Assembly (NCBI GenBank): GCA_019914945.1
Contig: CM034100.1
Location: 15,759,096-15,823,095 of the forward strand
Direction: 5' to 3'
DNA length: 64,000 nt
DNA from: Typha latifolia
Taxonomy: Eukaryota; Streptophyta; Magnoliopsida; Poales; Typhaceae
The notes under the pieces are model-generated. The model saw nothing but the letters and a program-made list of their open reading frames with translations. It ran no database searches and had not been told where the DNA came from. Below, piece by piece: positions 39,505 to 53,498 of the stretch. A program made the position numbers and the translations under genes. Numbering within the stretch: the first letter of the stretch is position 1; each line of letters begins with the position of its first letter.

Positions 39505-41690
39505 GTTTTTTTTTTTAGAAGAAAGCTATATTCAACTGTGCCTATCCTACAAGTAAGGATGCATAAATAAGGTTACATAACTCGAGGGGGATAGGATCCA
39601 AAAAGTCCCAACCTAACTAGACTCGAACTACTCTTACCACGCTTGGCCGCCCAATCTGCGGCGTTGTTACCATCGCATCTAACATGCATCGCACGGTAGT
39701 TTATAAAAGAGCTAAGCAATACTCTACACTCAGCAACTACTATCCTCAGCTACCGAGGGCAGCTGATTGCATTCCTTAGGATTCGAACTAACTCCAAGGA
39801 GTCAGTCTCAACTCCTACCCTATTGTAACCTATCGCAGTCAGCAACCCAAGTTTTAAAGCCTTCCCTTCATCTCGCAACACTGATTCTTCGAAAGTCGGA
39901 TCCCAGGCCACTAGTAGCAGAGACCCATCTGAATCCCAAATCACTACTCCAACACTACCTTAGCGCTCATCGGGTGTGCAGGCTCCGTCCACATTCAGTT
40001 TGACCTAGCCATCTACAAGGTGGACCACGAGGCCACACCGTGCCTAGTCGGCCTGACCCTCACGTTGGATTGCTCGGCATAGTCCTTGGTTAGTTGCACC
40101 GTCTGGAGCACGATTGACCCCAGGTGACCTGCCGTTCCCTAGAACACTCTAGTGTTGCGGTGCTCCCACAAAATCTAGAGGGTGGTCGCCATAAGAGCTA
40201 TGCATGCCACGTGCTTCGTTCGATCATCATTCCAGGGTGTAGTTATCCACTCCATCGATAGTTTGGAGGACTAGTCATCACCCCACTCTTGGCTAGAAGC
40301 TAGCAACCCCCATACCTCTTTCGCGAACCTACATGTGAAGAAGAGGTGCTCGATGGTTTCTCTATGGAGACCACACAAGTTGCAATTGTCGTCCGGCCCT
40401 ACCCAAATGGCATGCAGGTGGGCTCGCATCGGAAGCCTACTCTAGAGGAGCCTCTAGGCGAACAACCTCGCCCTCGGTGCCACTGACAGACGCCAAAGGG
40501 TCCGCCACCCCTCCCAGCCCCCTTGGTTTCTTAGGTGGAGGAAGGCATAGATGGCTTTGGCCTTTGGCTCACCAGCTCTATCCGACCACCAGACCTAGTA
40601 GTCGAGCTCGACCTCCTTGGTTAGTTCAGTGGCACTAATCTCGTAAGCTAGGTTGATTTCTAGCATCCCTCACGAGCAGCTCCGTCTACTGCTGAGAGCT
40701 CGCAATTAGCTCCTTGAACATCAGTGCCTCATCTAGAAGCCTTGGGTGTATAGGCTATGGTTGATCGTTCTAGGGCACCACCGAGAGCCACGGTTCTGTG
40801 GCGGTCTCCGTTCGTTTGCTATCGCCTATTAGCTTACAACATCTCGACAGGATGTTGGTTGCTATGGTGACCAGAGCTCTCCAAACCCAAGATGCCTTCA
40901 TCAGGATACAGGGGTCCCACGGGTTGAGACTCCCGTATTTAGCCTTGAGGATTTTCACCCAAGGGCAGTCCGCGTGGTTCAGAACCTTGAAGACTAGCCA
41001 AGGAGCGTCGCTCGCTTAGTCTTCATCTTCCTAATGGCTAGGCGACCCTCCACTTTAGCGCTAGTCACTGTGTCCCAATTGAGGAGGTGGAGGCCATGAC
41101 TAGCACCATTATTCCAAGAAACACTCGGGCCAGCTTGTCGATTGCCTCCAGCGTATTATCTGGTAGCCAGGTATAGCCAATCCAATAAGTTGGGATGGCC
41201 ATGATCGTGGGTTTAGCAGGGTGAACTTGTCGGTGGTAGAGAGCACCCTACATTTCCACCCCGGCAAGTTTCTGACTGACCTGGTCCACCAAAGGCCTAT
41301 GCTCTCATACTTCGACTCTACAATCTAAAATAATCACCCCGAGGTAGGTGAAGGGGAAGGTCGCAGATTGGATACCCAGTCGGGCACTGACTTGAGTTTC
41401 AACCTCCTTGTCTACCCATCGAGGGAGAAGAAGCGCAGATTTCTCTCAGTTAACCTTTTGGTTCGCGTTTGCCTCATTGGCTTGCGCTGCGATGAGAATG
41501 TCGTCGGCGTATAGGAGGTGATTAAGCTTCACGTCTTCCGCATGGAAACCCATTAGCTGGCCGCGAGCCTCCCTCTCATTAAGCATGCTAGAGAGATTTT
41601 GGGCGACTAGTATGAAGAAGTAGGAGGAGAGTGGATCCCCTTGTCGGAGCCCCGAAATGGATGCAGCCAAGGAGACGGAGAGCCATTAAT
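39505..41690 (-). mobile_element. 5'-truncated degenerate L1-type LINE with RNase H domain
   Basis: Minus-strand pieces occur in LINE order. The C-terminal half of a reverse transcriptase is at 41670-41446 with GLRQGDPLSSYFFILVAQ and the catalytic YADDI. A zf-RVT zinc knuckle is at about 40400-40319 with NCNLCG, HRETIEHLFFTC and FAKEVW. An RNase H-like piece is at 39944-39750 with VETDSLELVRIL. The poly(T) at 39506-39518 is the poly(A) tail in this orientation. Frames are broken by several stops. The RT N-terminus and endonuclease are absent beyond 41690, a common 5' truncation. The block is clearly more GC-rich than its surroundings. Confidence 0.85.
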
Positions 41691-42939
41691 AACAAAGGCA
41701 AACGAAGTGAAGGAGATGCAACTATATTATAAATGTTTATAGAATGTGTGTAAAGTATTTCGAAATATAGCATTACTCTTAGCTGATCATTTGGACTACA
41801 AGAATTTAATAGAATCAGGTACCTGGCCAATTCAAACTGAATTCAAGCTAAACTTATGTCATCATTGTAGTCCCATGGTCGAGTCTTATTATTTATGACA
41901 AAAGTTATATATAAATTGGTATTTATATATAATAAATTTTTTGCTGAAACTTTATATGCACATAGGATTGGCGCTGTTATCAAACATGTATTTATGTATT
42001 AGGAATGGCTAACATTTTTTCTTGACTTATAATTCTCCTATAAATTCATGATATATATATAAGACATTGAAACTTAATGTTATTGAACTTGTTAGAGATG
42101 GAATTACACTGAGATGCATCATTGATGATTAGAGATAAGGACTAAAGATCCATTATTGGAGAATATTGGCCTTGATCCTCATGATTCTTAACTTCCGTAT
42201 AAGAATTCATTGTTGGCCTTCCAGCAGAAAGGTTATACCGAGTCGTAACTTGAGTACAGAGAGAAAGCATTTCTTTTTTCCTTCCTATAGTTTAGGGAAT
42301 TTAGTCGGAGTTATTATCTAGACTAGTTGATAAATAGATATTTACAAATATTACAAGTGTTGAGTAGAAGAATTGACTAAGATATAAATTATTTCTTTAA
42401 TGCCATGCGTCTAAATTTTATATACTAACATTTTGTTTTAATTACTGGTTCTTGTGCATGCATTGATTGATTGGAGAGTCAAGTCTTGCGAGTATTCATT
42501 TTTTACTAATTTTTATCCCTTTAGATAGGGGTGGTAATTTTGGACTCTATATATCTGAACACTTTAAACGAGCTTAAATTTAATATAATCTAATTAAAAA
42601 ACTCGATTACCAAAAGAGCCACTCGTTTATAATCCGATAACCAATTTCTGAATGGGATAATCTTTATAACTCAAATTAATAACTTAAATAACCCATTTAA
42701 CTCATTTATTAAATAAGTTATTAAAAATGATTCATATCATCTATTTAATAATTAAATATTATTTGTATTGATTGAGACACTTTTGGTACATGATGAGCCA
42801 AATGTCCTCTTCGATACGTGGACCGATTGTGTGGTTGATACAATTAAATCTAACGTGGTTTTGGGTGTAAGACTAGTCTTTTTTATTATTATTGTTATTA
42901 TCATTATCATTATTATTAATTTTCTTATTTCTGTCGACA

Positions 42940-43010
<71 letters not shown>

Positions 43011-44106
43011 TATTATTTCTTGTTGACTTGCATCTAACCAAGTCATATATTATATTAAAAGTCGATGTCATTGCAATATAACCAGGTTTTGGTTTGACCA
43101 TAGTCGTTGCCTTTGCGCGTAGATCAGGCTATAATCAAAGCTCAATTGGATGAATGTGATAGACGTGACAAAGAGGTCATATATTATATATCAGGCGGTA
43201 ATTGTTAATTTGATAATAAACTCTTGCTTAGGCCATCGTTGGCATTATTTTAGAAGAATTAACTATCACATAATAATCACTTCTTCAACATGATATTTTT
43301 ATAGTCAAGCAAAACAATTAATTAACGTTCTATTAAATGAGATTTATAGTTGGGAAGCATTGCAGGCAAAAAATTCCAAATTTACTTGGTTGAGAATCAC
43401 AGTCAACGTACTAAACTTGTGACCTCTTTGTCTGCCCACTGCCGTGATAATAGACCTTTAAATTATATAGACATTCTATGTTAGATTAAGAGAGAGTTGT
43501 CTGTTCCCTTTACATCATTGTTGACATCTGCACATGTAGTTGTTGATCTCATTGTTGGAACTTCTGATATGTTTCTTTCTTCATACCCCAGTTAGGTACA
43601 AAATTGTAGCTAGGACATGACTATATAGTCCTATATAGTTGCCCAAATCAAGATAGTTTTTCTTTCAGTCCCAGAGTTTGTGATCAAAATAGTTAATTCT
43701 TGAAATTAATTTGCTAAGTTCTTTTCTAAGTGAGGCTCCTAGCTCAAGATGTATATGCTTTGTCATCGTAAATAGTAAATCATATAAACATGAGAAACAG
43801 TTAATGTATTTTAACTCCCCATAACATTCACTTATGATTTGAATCTTCTGAGTTTTTAATTATCTGATATGCTCTACCTGCCATTGATGAAGTCTAAACT
43901 TCAGAAAGAACCAAGTCAGCAGCAGTAGATACTACACAAAATGGTTCAACTGTTCAAGTACGTAGCATAGATGTTTGCAGACTAGAGCTAGACAAACAAA
44001 GAAATAGGGCACAGCACACACAGTAGTTTAGAGTAGAAGTACTTGATGAGCCATTCACAGCATAAGCACATACAATTATTTGACTGCTTGATTTGTTATG
44101 GATGGA
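41691..44106. other. AT-rich intergenic DNA downstream of AGL6
   Basis: No gene recognised. It contains the long (AT)n tract at 42943-43009. The final part is likely AGL6 3' UTR and flank. Confidence 0.45.
42943..43009. repeat. (AT)n microsatellite, about 33 units
   Basis: An uninterrupted AT run of about 67 bp. Confidence 0.95.
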
Positions 44107-47100
44107 TCAAAGAACCCAGCCAAGCATGAAATTATTCTCTCCTCCGCTGCTTCTAGGAATAGATGCTTCAGGTGGAACAAATTGATGATAGCTACATAGG
44201 AAACACAATTATTGGTAAGCAATTTACCCTTGCATACATGAAAACTATCAATCTTATATAAAACCTAATTTTTTTTTCTTCTTTTTTTTTTTTTAATCAC
44301 GGCAAAACTACGCAGTAAATTCTATTAATGTTAATCATAACTGTCTCAATATGTACTAGTAGAATATATTCAAGAATAGAAAGTTTACCCAATTTGCAGA
44401 GTGGGTTCGCAGTCCATGACGCTGGATTGAGAGGTCTGAACACAGAATGTACCTCCACTCATGATGGCATCAGAAGCCCATGATCCTTGAAGGGCTCTAA
44501 AACTGCCACCTTCTGTCTCAAGCTGGAATGATGAAGAAGAACAAGATGAATTCAAAAGGTAAAAGATTATATCAAGGTTTGTTGGTTTACCCACTACCTT
44601 ATTTCTCAGCTGCTTATTTACTTCTCCAAGTTGACGCTCCTGCAATTGCAATGGAAAATATGCAAAGTGAGAATATTGCAATATGACGCAATTAAGTCAA
44701 GAAGATAACAGTCAGTGTAAACATGATATGTAAACTACCAAATGGGCTTAAATTTGTTGGAATATTAAGTTAGCCCATTTAACTAGTCAATTAAATTAAT
44801 TGGCTAGTGTTTGACTCTTAATTTATGTCTTTAAATTATAGTAATCTTTTGAGTTATCTAGATGTTGAAAATGAAAGAGTTATATAGTATAACTAAGAGT
44901 AATGTAAAATAAGTCAAATAGTATAATTAAGAGTCATGTAAACCACCATTTATATGTGGTCTTATCTTATGTAATTGTAAGCAAGTAAAGCAAGTAAAAT
45001 AAGAAAGGTTAAAGTTTTTATCCAGTTCTTTTTTTTAAGTTTTCTACGGCCTTCTCTTAACAAAATTTACAGTTTACAAGCAGAATGAAATTGTATATAA
45101 CCAAATACATAAAACTACATTCAATCTTATCGAAAGACTAGTAACAAAAGATCCTACCAACCTAAAACTAGTGTAAGTTCAGATAAACTAAAAAGAAAAC
45201 GATAAAAGTCTCACTTTCTTACGAAGTTCCTCCATCTGATCCATCATTATCTGTGTCTGCAAGTTGACAGAAAACAATCATTACAACATGAAATGAAAAA
45301 AACACTAAATCCAGAAAAACGTTTATGATATTAAGGATAGCTAGCATAGGAGCCCCTATGCAGAATCGACCTTTTATTCTTTTAATTGATGGGGTCTGTG
45401 TCTGGGTCTAGCCAAGGCCCTTATATTGCAGTGTGTTTTGACCCAAGACCAAGCATTCAAATCTACTTCCTTTTAAGTAGATCCAGAATACTCTTTAGTC
45501 GGCTTAGCTTCAATATTTCTAACTGTTTCTTTCAGTGGTTGAAGCTTCCTGCTGTTTTTTTTTTTCTGTGTTGATATCATTGTTAAGGGTCCTCAACATA
45601 CATTGCTAAGCTTTAATAGTAACTATTTGGGATTTGTCATATAGATTTTTTTTTTAATACAACTCTATTATGGACAAGAACCTCGATCGTCACTATGTGA
45701 TATGCTTGCTCACAATTTCCTACTGTTTTAGGGCCCTCAATCAAGTAGCTCCTATTCTTTTATATATGCACTTCTATGTTTGAGTAAATTCACTCATTCA
45801 CCTCAAAATCTTAGATATATATGTTGTTTTCTAGTTGGCAAAGCCTCTTGTCTAGTTAACTATAGAATTGATACCATCAAAGAGGCATGATAGCCGTTGA
45901 AATTTTTTCCCCTCATGAACCTAAGAAATTGCTCACTATTTCCATTATAGTATTTCTTTACAAAGAGTAGTATGCAAAGGCAAACAAGAGACCTTATTTT
46001 CTCAGTACTCTAACCATTTTTTCCCTTACCCTTCTTTGGTTGCAATGCAGTGCAAGGAACTCTATGCTTTTTTAAAGAAAAGAATTTTATGTGAAAGTAT
46101 CTTGAAAGCGGTTAAACTCAAAAGTAGTCTCCAAATTAATGGTACGGTTTTTAGACTATGGAAAATAATTTAAGAGGAGAAGATGAAGAAATTAAGGATA
46201 ATGATAGAAATTAAGCACCTTTCTCTGTCTGGCCTGTGCTAGAGCAGATTCGAGCTGTCGCTCCAGTTGTTGCAACTCTTTGATACTCAATGGTCCAAGA
46301 TCCTCGCCAAGCAATTGCCTATTATCAATCGTGAACATGGAAGTTAGATAAAGATTTAAAACAACGAGAGCATTATATATATATATATATATATATATTA
46401 ACTATGGGTGGTTAAAATGTATGACACTCGTTCTAATTATTATCATTTCAGGTGAAAATGAACCTCTGAGAGCGCTGTAGAGACTCAAACTTCGCCTTCA
46501 ACCTACACATTTCTTGGTACCAGCTCTGCATTGGAAACAAATAGGATTTTAAATGAATTAACAAGGAATGCTTGCCATCCTCTTTCTTGAATTCTTACTC
46601 TGCAAACCTGAGTCTCACGATCAGCAGCATTAGAATCTTGGGAGTTGTAACAGCAACGTTGGTATCGCTCTAATGTCTTACTAGTACTACAGAAATGGAA
46701 GAAGGAATATCTTAGTTTGTTTTCCATTAGTAATTGTTACTCCATAAAAGGCTACAGACTGCATAATGCATAAGATGGTTAGTCGCATTTACCAGAAATG
46801 AACAGATTTTGATGGTCAATAATAAATAATTGAACAAAGTTAAGCAACATTTGAATAATTGATATTGTGTTTCTCTAGTGCATGCATGTGGGCTATATAT
46901 AATGCTGTGTGTTTTGGTTTTATTCTTGATTTCTGATTTCAAGTGAAAAAAGAAGATGAAATTGTTAGTGTATATATCCTGTAGAAAATAACAAATATCT
47001 GACTAACAATTCACCGTCTTCAAGAAAAATGAACATAAAAACCATAAAAGAACATTAAAATGTTAGTAGGATCTCGTACCAAGTGAATAATCTAATTAAA

Positions 47101-50100
47101 AACAATAAGAACTTATAACAAGTTCCGCTTGCTGGTGAATACTAAGGTTGTTCCGTTCTGAAGGTCATATTCAACTGAAACAATGAAAATAGTTTATTCA
47201 CAAGGTTTTGTTGATAAAGTATTAAAATCAAGATATTGATGGAATTATTTGCTGTTCCCGTATGAATTTTCTTATTTTATAAGAGAAGCACACGCTAGTT
47301 TTGTTAAATATAAAAATATAAAAATCTTCTCTAATGAGTTATCATGATATCATAACAGAAGTTCTGAATTCGAATCCTGTTAAACCCATATTTCATTAAA
47401 ACAATAAAGTGAATATAAAATCTAACAAAAATGAATAACTTTCTGGAGATGAGTAAAAGGAGAAACCAAAATTCCAGGAGATAGAAGGGATGTAGAAAGA
47501 TAAAAGTATTTATTCGATATGTAGACTGAAGTGCCATTCCTTTTATCTAATCAGAAACAATTTTAAGCATCATTTACCAAATATATCATATACTCCTCAT
47601 CAGGTGCAAAACTCTTAACAAGCGACAAGAAAGTTTAGGCAGTACAGGAGAGCAGTTTGATGGTAATTGATTAGGATAATATTCGGAATTTTCTCTCCAA
47701 ATTATGGGCTAATATCTAATGGACTAGAATTATTCAAGAATGTTATTGCATTATCATAGATTTTGATAGCCAAAAAAAGGAAATCTGATTTCTAAAATTA
47801 AGCTGGTGAAGAACTTAAAGGTGGAGACCTTCATGCCACGTAATTATACTTGAAACATGCATGGACATGAAGATTCTTTAAACTCTAACTTGAAAAATGC
47901 ATGGACATGAAGACTCTTTAAAGTTTCATTCCATCAAGTGACCTTGTCTACTTCCGAGATCATTATATTATCAATTTATAGATGGTAAAACTTAGACTTA
48001 TCAAGCAAGGGATATAATACACTACCAGCAGGAAAAAAATGTGCAATTGTTTGTATATAAACGACTTAATTACTTAAGACACATTTTGAGTTGATTGGAT
48101 AAGTATATTATCTATTAGTCATAAGAACAATATATTGAGACTATAGACCATTCAAATCAGTTGCCTAACGAAAAAATATATTTTAAGATTTGGTTCAGAC
48201 TAGGTCTTCCCAGTAGTTTGACAAGCAATGCAGATTAAACTCTCAAAAATCCTTCTTTGAGTGAATTAGCTCCAATACCGAAAGATTGGCAGCAGGTAGA
48301 TAGAAGCCAAAAATATGTTCTCATTTTTGGTCTTCTTGATTCTATCTTTTGCTTTAAGCGATCAATCAGTCATAAATACTCATAATAAGACTGAGATATT
48401 GAGATATCATGATGAAAAAGAAAAAGAAATTGTTTATACTTAAAAATATGTAGACATTCCATAATTGGTAAAATATAACATCAAAGTTAGTTCTTGAAAG
48501 GTCTTCCTGCACTTAAATCAAAATTTATGTGGATAATGCAACTATATAGACAAGTGAAACATACACTTGATAGTAAATTGCATAAATATCGATCATTTTC
48601 CTCTTAGAAAGGACAGAGACAAGTAATTCATGACCTAACCTACAAACAAAACTGTTGCTGACAAATCTAATTTTTAGAATAAAAAACTCAACGTCTTGTC
48701 GTGTGCTCTTTCTATCTGAAGAGTATCTATCATCTTGATGATATTCTTCTAATACGCGACATGAACCAAAGAATCAAAAGTTTATACTAGAGAAATGTAC
48801 AATAAGCTAAATACAAAGACAAGTTACACCTGTTAAGTTCTGACTACTGTATTAACAGAAGAAAAAAAAAAGTGCAGTTCTTTCCAAAAGCTGAGTTGAA
48901 ATTGCAATTTTATTCTTCATAGGTTATAAGGTATGCTACAAAATTCAGAAGGTCGAAGAATAATTTGTGTTTTTTTTTTTCATTAAAATGCCTCTTTCTT
49001 TTTCTTTGTCACATATTCTCATGTGCCGACCTTATATTTTTGAAATATCTTTTAAACTACTTGGCATGGATGACATAAAAGGTAGCATATGCTCCACTAA
49101 GACTCTTATACTGTAAAATAAATTCTACCATGTGAAACACACAAGATCTAGCTACTGCAGATAGCATATTATGAAAAAAGTTATGAAAATGTTAGAATAT
49201 GAAAATATAAAAACTATCGTTCTCTAAGAACTTAAACTTTTAGAGGAGTTGATGAGTTAACATGATATTAGTATAAATAATTATCTGTTCAAACCCTGTT
49301 AGACCCTTCTGTCATTTAAATGATAAAATTTTCAACTATTTAAATTAACTCCAATTTTTGGGCCAATCAAAATGTCTTAGCCTAAAAGGAACGAAAGTGT
49401 TAAAATATAAAATATAAAATTATTATTTTTCAACAGCTTAATATTTTAGAGCAGTTTGTGAGTTAACACGAAAGACTGAACACAAAGTATAAACTGTTAT
49501 CAGCAATAGTTAATGAAAGAATTCCATTTCATGCCACCATGATATATTTATTATGCATGGCAAGTGGAAAGAAGAAAAAAGGCACTGTTGAAATGAAGGT
49601 ATACAATTTACAATTTCATAAATGCCCTTCATTGACCTTAGATGGGAAGTTAAAGGATAAAAGGGGATTATAGTCACAATGAAGAGAAAACTCTTATGAC
49701 ATCGGATATTTTGTTTAACAGTTACTATTTTATGCTCATAAGAGTTTCTCAGAAAGTTCCTTTTTGTGTGTAACTTTAGTGTATACATGTGAGCTTTCAG
49801 CATCATATAGTATACCATTGTATAATTATGTTGTACACGAGATTCGAAATTCCTTCTTTTTTGCTACATAAGATGATGAACCATTAATATTTATTCTGTT
49901 ATGTAATTATATATAATCACACAGAAGGAAAGACACATCATCTGTATATGCTAATTATCAAGAAAAGCTCTTCCCACTAGTATCAAAACAAAACATGTCT
50001 AATAATTTCTGTCAAATACTCCTATGCATTTGAATATTTCAAATATGCAGTAAGAGAAAAAAAAATGAAAATAAAAAGCAGTAGTGTTTATCTAAATGGG

Positions 50101-52529
50101 CATTAAATTTGTTTCAATGCATACTAATTTTTAATATAATTTAGATTTTCTAATTATATTCCTGTGATAAGAAAAAAAACCATATTTTTGGCATCCCCAA
50201 CCTATTATTATTGCTTCCTGGATCCTTCAAATATAGTTGACAGAGGATTCTTCCATGCTTTAATAAAACACCATCGTTTGTCGAAGAACATGTATGTCTT
50301 AAAAGACATATAACTTATTTGAACATAGTGTAAGCTACAACCTTATTATGTTATATGACTATCGGAAAATGAAATATTAATAGCACACAAGGCTCCTCCA
50401 AATTCTAAAAATAAGTTGATTATTATTATTTTTTTGGTTGACAAAAGTGAAAACTAAACAGCGTTCTACTTATACAGTGTCGTTGATATTTAAATCCAAA
50501 ACAATCGTATGTTATGAGCCCCTTTTACATCTCCTACCATACCATTATATATTATTTGGTTTTAATTTTTCTGCTTGTTATATATGCATTCTATTCTATT
50601 ATAAAACATAATTCACTCAACATTTAGCTTGTAAACAATGATGTCATATGTTCTTGCATGTTATATAAACTACAAAGTGTGTAAGCACGTACTTTATAAT
50701 AGCAAACATTACTGTTCACAAAATGATATTGTCAAAGTCTGGACTGCACCCACTAACGACAACAATTTCCTTTCAGTAGTATATCAGTAAGTGAAATGAG
50801 CCCGTCATGCAAAAATAAAAATGCATCGAAGACATATAATTGCCAATCCAATGACAAGTAATTGCTCAGATCAAGATAATGCATGAATTTCATCCCAGGA
50901 TTGCCCTAAAGCATGCATTAGCAATAAAAATATAAGAATGAAGCTTGAACAGTTTTTAGTACTTATTTTCTTTGTTGTCATAGGCGATTTTATCGTGATA
51001 GAAATTTTTTCACATTGCCACTCAACTACTTCTGCTTGAGATCAGTTAATCTTACATGAATAAGCAGTTCTGCCAGCTTCCCAATCTGAGTGGCTTTCTC
51101 ATCAAAAGACAAAAATATATGAATAACCCACATTAGAGAAACTTATTAAGAATAAATGCAGTTTTGGTTTACATAGTATCAACTGTTATTATGAATATAT
51201 ATTCTGAGTGCTTCTTTTAAATATTCATGAAATTTAAAAATACTATCGCCGGGGCTTCTGGGGAACTTGAAGATTACCTCTTACCAAATATAATGAAATA
51301 TTTTCCCAAGAAAAAGGTACAGAGAAAGACAAATATGTTTATGTATTAAAGTAAATCTCTACATGGTGAAAGACTCTGATAAATGGCAGAAATTAAACTT
51401 ACAAACAACCTACGGTAAGAAAGTTAAAGAAAAAGTACCTTGCGCTACTTCATATCGAATAAACAAAATAAAAGCTCAGTGACTGTGAAATAAACTTCAT
51501 CTGAATGTATAGGCAATCAACGACAAGGAGCACAAGTCCTCCTTGCTTTACCTTTTAAGTTCTTCCAGATAATATATATATAATAAAAAATATACCAGAA
51601 ATAATACACTCTGAAATCTAACTAAGCTCCAAAATCAATTAACACCATGAGTCTATGCATATTTTTTGTTTTCGAAATGGTTACCAGAAAAGGCAACTGA
51701 TCCTATTTGCTTTGAGATACCAAGAAAAGAAACCTGAAGAACTACTCCTTTAACCGACGGAGTAAAGGGAGTAGCCAGTGCCTGCATCCAATATCCCGCT
51801 AAAAATGAAGAGAGTAGATTGATCTATATCCGGGTCCGGTTCAAACCATCTCGAATATAGTAATAGTAAACAAATATAAAACCGAGATCTGACTGGCTAG
51901 TGTGTGACAAAGACAAATGGTAAGCCACAACTGGCCTGAAACGATTCAAACACCAAATGGACAAAAATAGAAAGAACAGCTCCTCCTTTTTTCTCTCGCA
52001 ACCCTCACGTTGCTACCACCAAGAAAGACTTAGGGTTTAGAGATTTGGAGGTAAGAAAGATTCCAGATCCAGATGCAAGCACACACGGACGCCTAACCAG
52101 TGAGAGCGATCAAGAAAAGAGCTAAAGAAACCAAGGAAAGAGTTGGTAGATGATACCATAAGCGAGGCCAGAGAAGAGAGTAGTAGTAAGCAGTAGTAGC
52201 AGATTTCTTCCTTTCCTTTTCTTTCAAGAAAAGCTTAGCATATAAACGGCAAAGAGATGGAGGAAAAAGATCTTTAGGTATCAGATCGATCTACGTATAT
52301 TAATGGTAAAAATGGAAACCTAATACAAATTTAGAGGGGTTTCTTACCCAGCGCTGCCAAACTCGTAGAGCTTCCCGCGGCTGGAGAAGATGATGAGCGC
52401 GATCTCGGCGTCGCAGAGGACGGAGAGCTCGTACGCCTTCTTGAGCAGCCCGTTCCGCCGCTTCGAAAAGGTCACCTGCCGGTTGATCTTGTTCTCAATC
52501 CTCTTCAGCTCAACTCTCCCTCTCCCCAT
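44107..52529 (-). CDS. AGL6: AGL6-subfamily MIKC-type MADS-box transcription factor, 241 aa, 8 exons
   Basis: Exons: 52529-52348, 46686-46608, 46525-46464, 46318-46219, 45256-45215, 44639-44598, 44522-44389, 44191-44107 (182, 79, 62, 100, 42, 42, 134, 85 nt), the standard MIKC exon pattern. MADS domain at residues 1-60 ([28 protein letters not shown]); the I region has [20 protein letters not shown]; the K domain (about 87-170) has [20 protein letters not shown] and [20 protein letters not shown]. The C-terminus carries both AGL6 motifs: [10 protein letters not shown] and [13 protein letters not shown]6 proteins bind CArG boxes in tetramers with other floral MADS proteins and specify floral organ and meristem identity. 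Intron 1 is 5.66 kb, long as in other AGL6 genes, and probably holds control elements. A solo LTR sits in intron 5. Confidence 0.97.
44755..45062. mobile_element. Solo LTR (308 bp) in AGL6 intron 5
   Basis: The segment starts TGTTGGAATATTAAG and ends CTCTTAACA (TG...CA), and is flanked on both sides by the exact 5 bp repeat AAATT (44750-44754 and 45063-45067). No internal retroelement sequence is present. This is the expected product of recombination between the two LTRs of a Copia-like element. It lies between exons 5 and 6. Confidence 0.78.
47302..47440 (-). mobile_element. Partial relative of the 49190 miniature LTR element
   Basis: TGTTAAATATAAAAATATAA, then TCTCTAATGAGTTATCA, a primer-site-like TGATATCATAACAGAAG, and GAATTCGAATCCTGTTAAAC follow the order seen in the 49190 copy. 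A second LTR is not visible. Strand is uncertain; the sequence reads in this order on the plus strand. Confidence 0.45.
49190..49468 (+). mobile_element. Miniature LTR retrotransposon (TRIM/SMART type), about 279 bp, in AGL6 intron 1
   Basis: Two direct terminal repeats of 73 and 71 bp (49190-49262 and 49398-49468) both begin TGTTA(G/A)AATAT and end GAGTTAACA. Just inside the left one, TGATATTAG resembles the TGGTATCAG primer-binding site complementary to initiator methionine tRNA. Just before the right one, CTAAAAGGAACGAAAG is a polypurine tract. Only 135 bp lie between and they code for nothing. That is the full layout of a miniature nonautonomous LTR element. Flanking 5-mers (GAAAA, CGAAA) are similar but not identical. 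Confidence 0.65.
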
Positions 52530-53393
52530 CTCTCTCTAGATCTAGTTACCTCTCCCTCTGTCTCTCTCTGACTCCTTGGAGGATGGGGAGAATATAATGA
52601 TGGGAAGAAGGGAAAGGAAGGAAAGAGGAGACGAGAGGAGAGAGAAAAAGGTCAGAAGCGTAGTACTGTTCCGCTTTCTCTCTCTAAAGATCTCAGCTTT
52701 CTCTCCTTGTTCTCTTCCTCTTTGGCCTTTGCATATATAAGTTATATATATATATATATATATATATAAATATTTTGTATAACCCTTGTGACAAATAACG
52801 GAGAATAAGGGGGTAGAATAAGAGCTGGGTTATTACCCCTACTATATCCTAGGACAGTAAAGAGAGGGGATCACCGCTACGTGTCGGTCGACATGCGTGA
52901 CATATCTTGTCTAGAGTTACATCTAACCGTCCATTTCCCAAGCCAAAACCTTAACTCCGGTCACAGATGTCGTCACCTCGTCTCCTCCTAATTCCTTGGT
53001 AAACGATCCAAATCTCTACTCGCCGCGCTAGGATAAGGTTATCCTAGCCGTAGGATCGCGTACTTACCCCCTCGTCAAACCTTCTCCCTTTTACTGGTCG
53101 CCCAAACCGGTCCTCCTCCCGCCACGTGGCCCCGCGTACCACTATTGGCAGAGGGCATTCACGAGTCCGAACCACCCTCCAAACCCGCCCCCATTTATGT
53201 CACCTCAGAGTGGGGGCCCACCGGCTAAACTTTTATACATATATTTAAAAAAAAAAGACAAGAAGAAAAGAAAAGAAGGAATTCCTCTTAGATTTTGCCA
53301 TGGACTCATTAAAGCATGCAAGCCATAAAGATTTTGCACATTTTGCATTCCATTCCATTTGGACTCAGTTCCTTGTAGCAGAGTGCATGTCAT

Positions 53394-53498
<105 letters not shown>

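Noticed and set aside
42768..43037. Plus-strand frame with a Tyr-Ile repeat
   Set aside because: Translation of the (AT)n tract with no start or family support.
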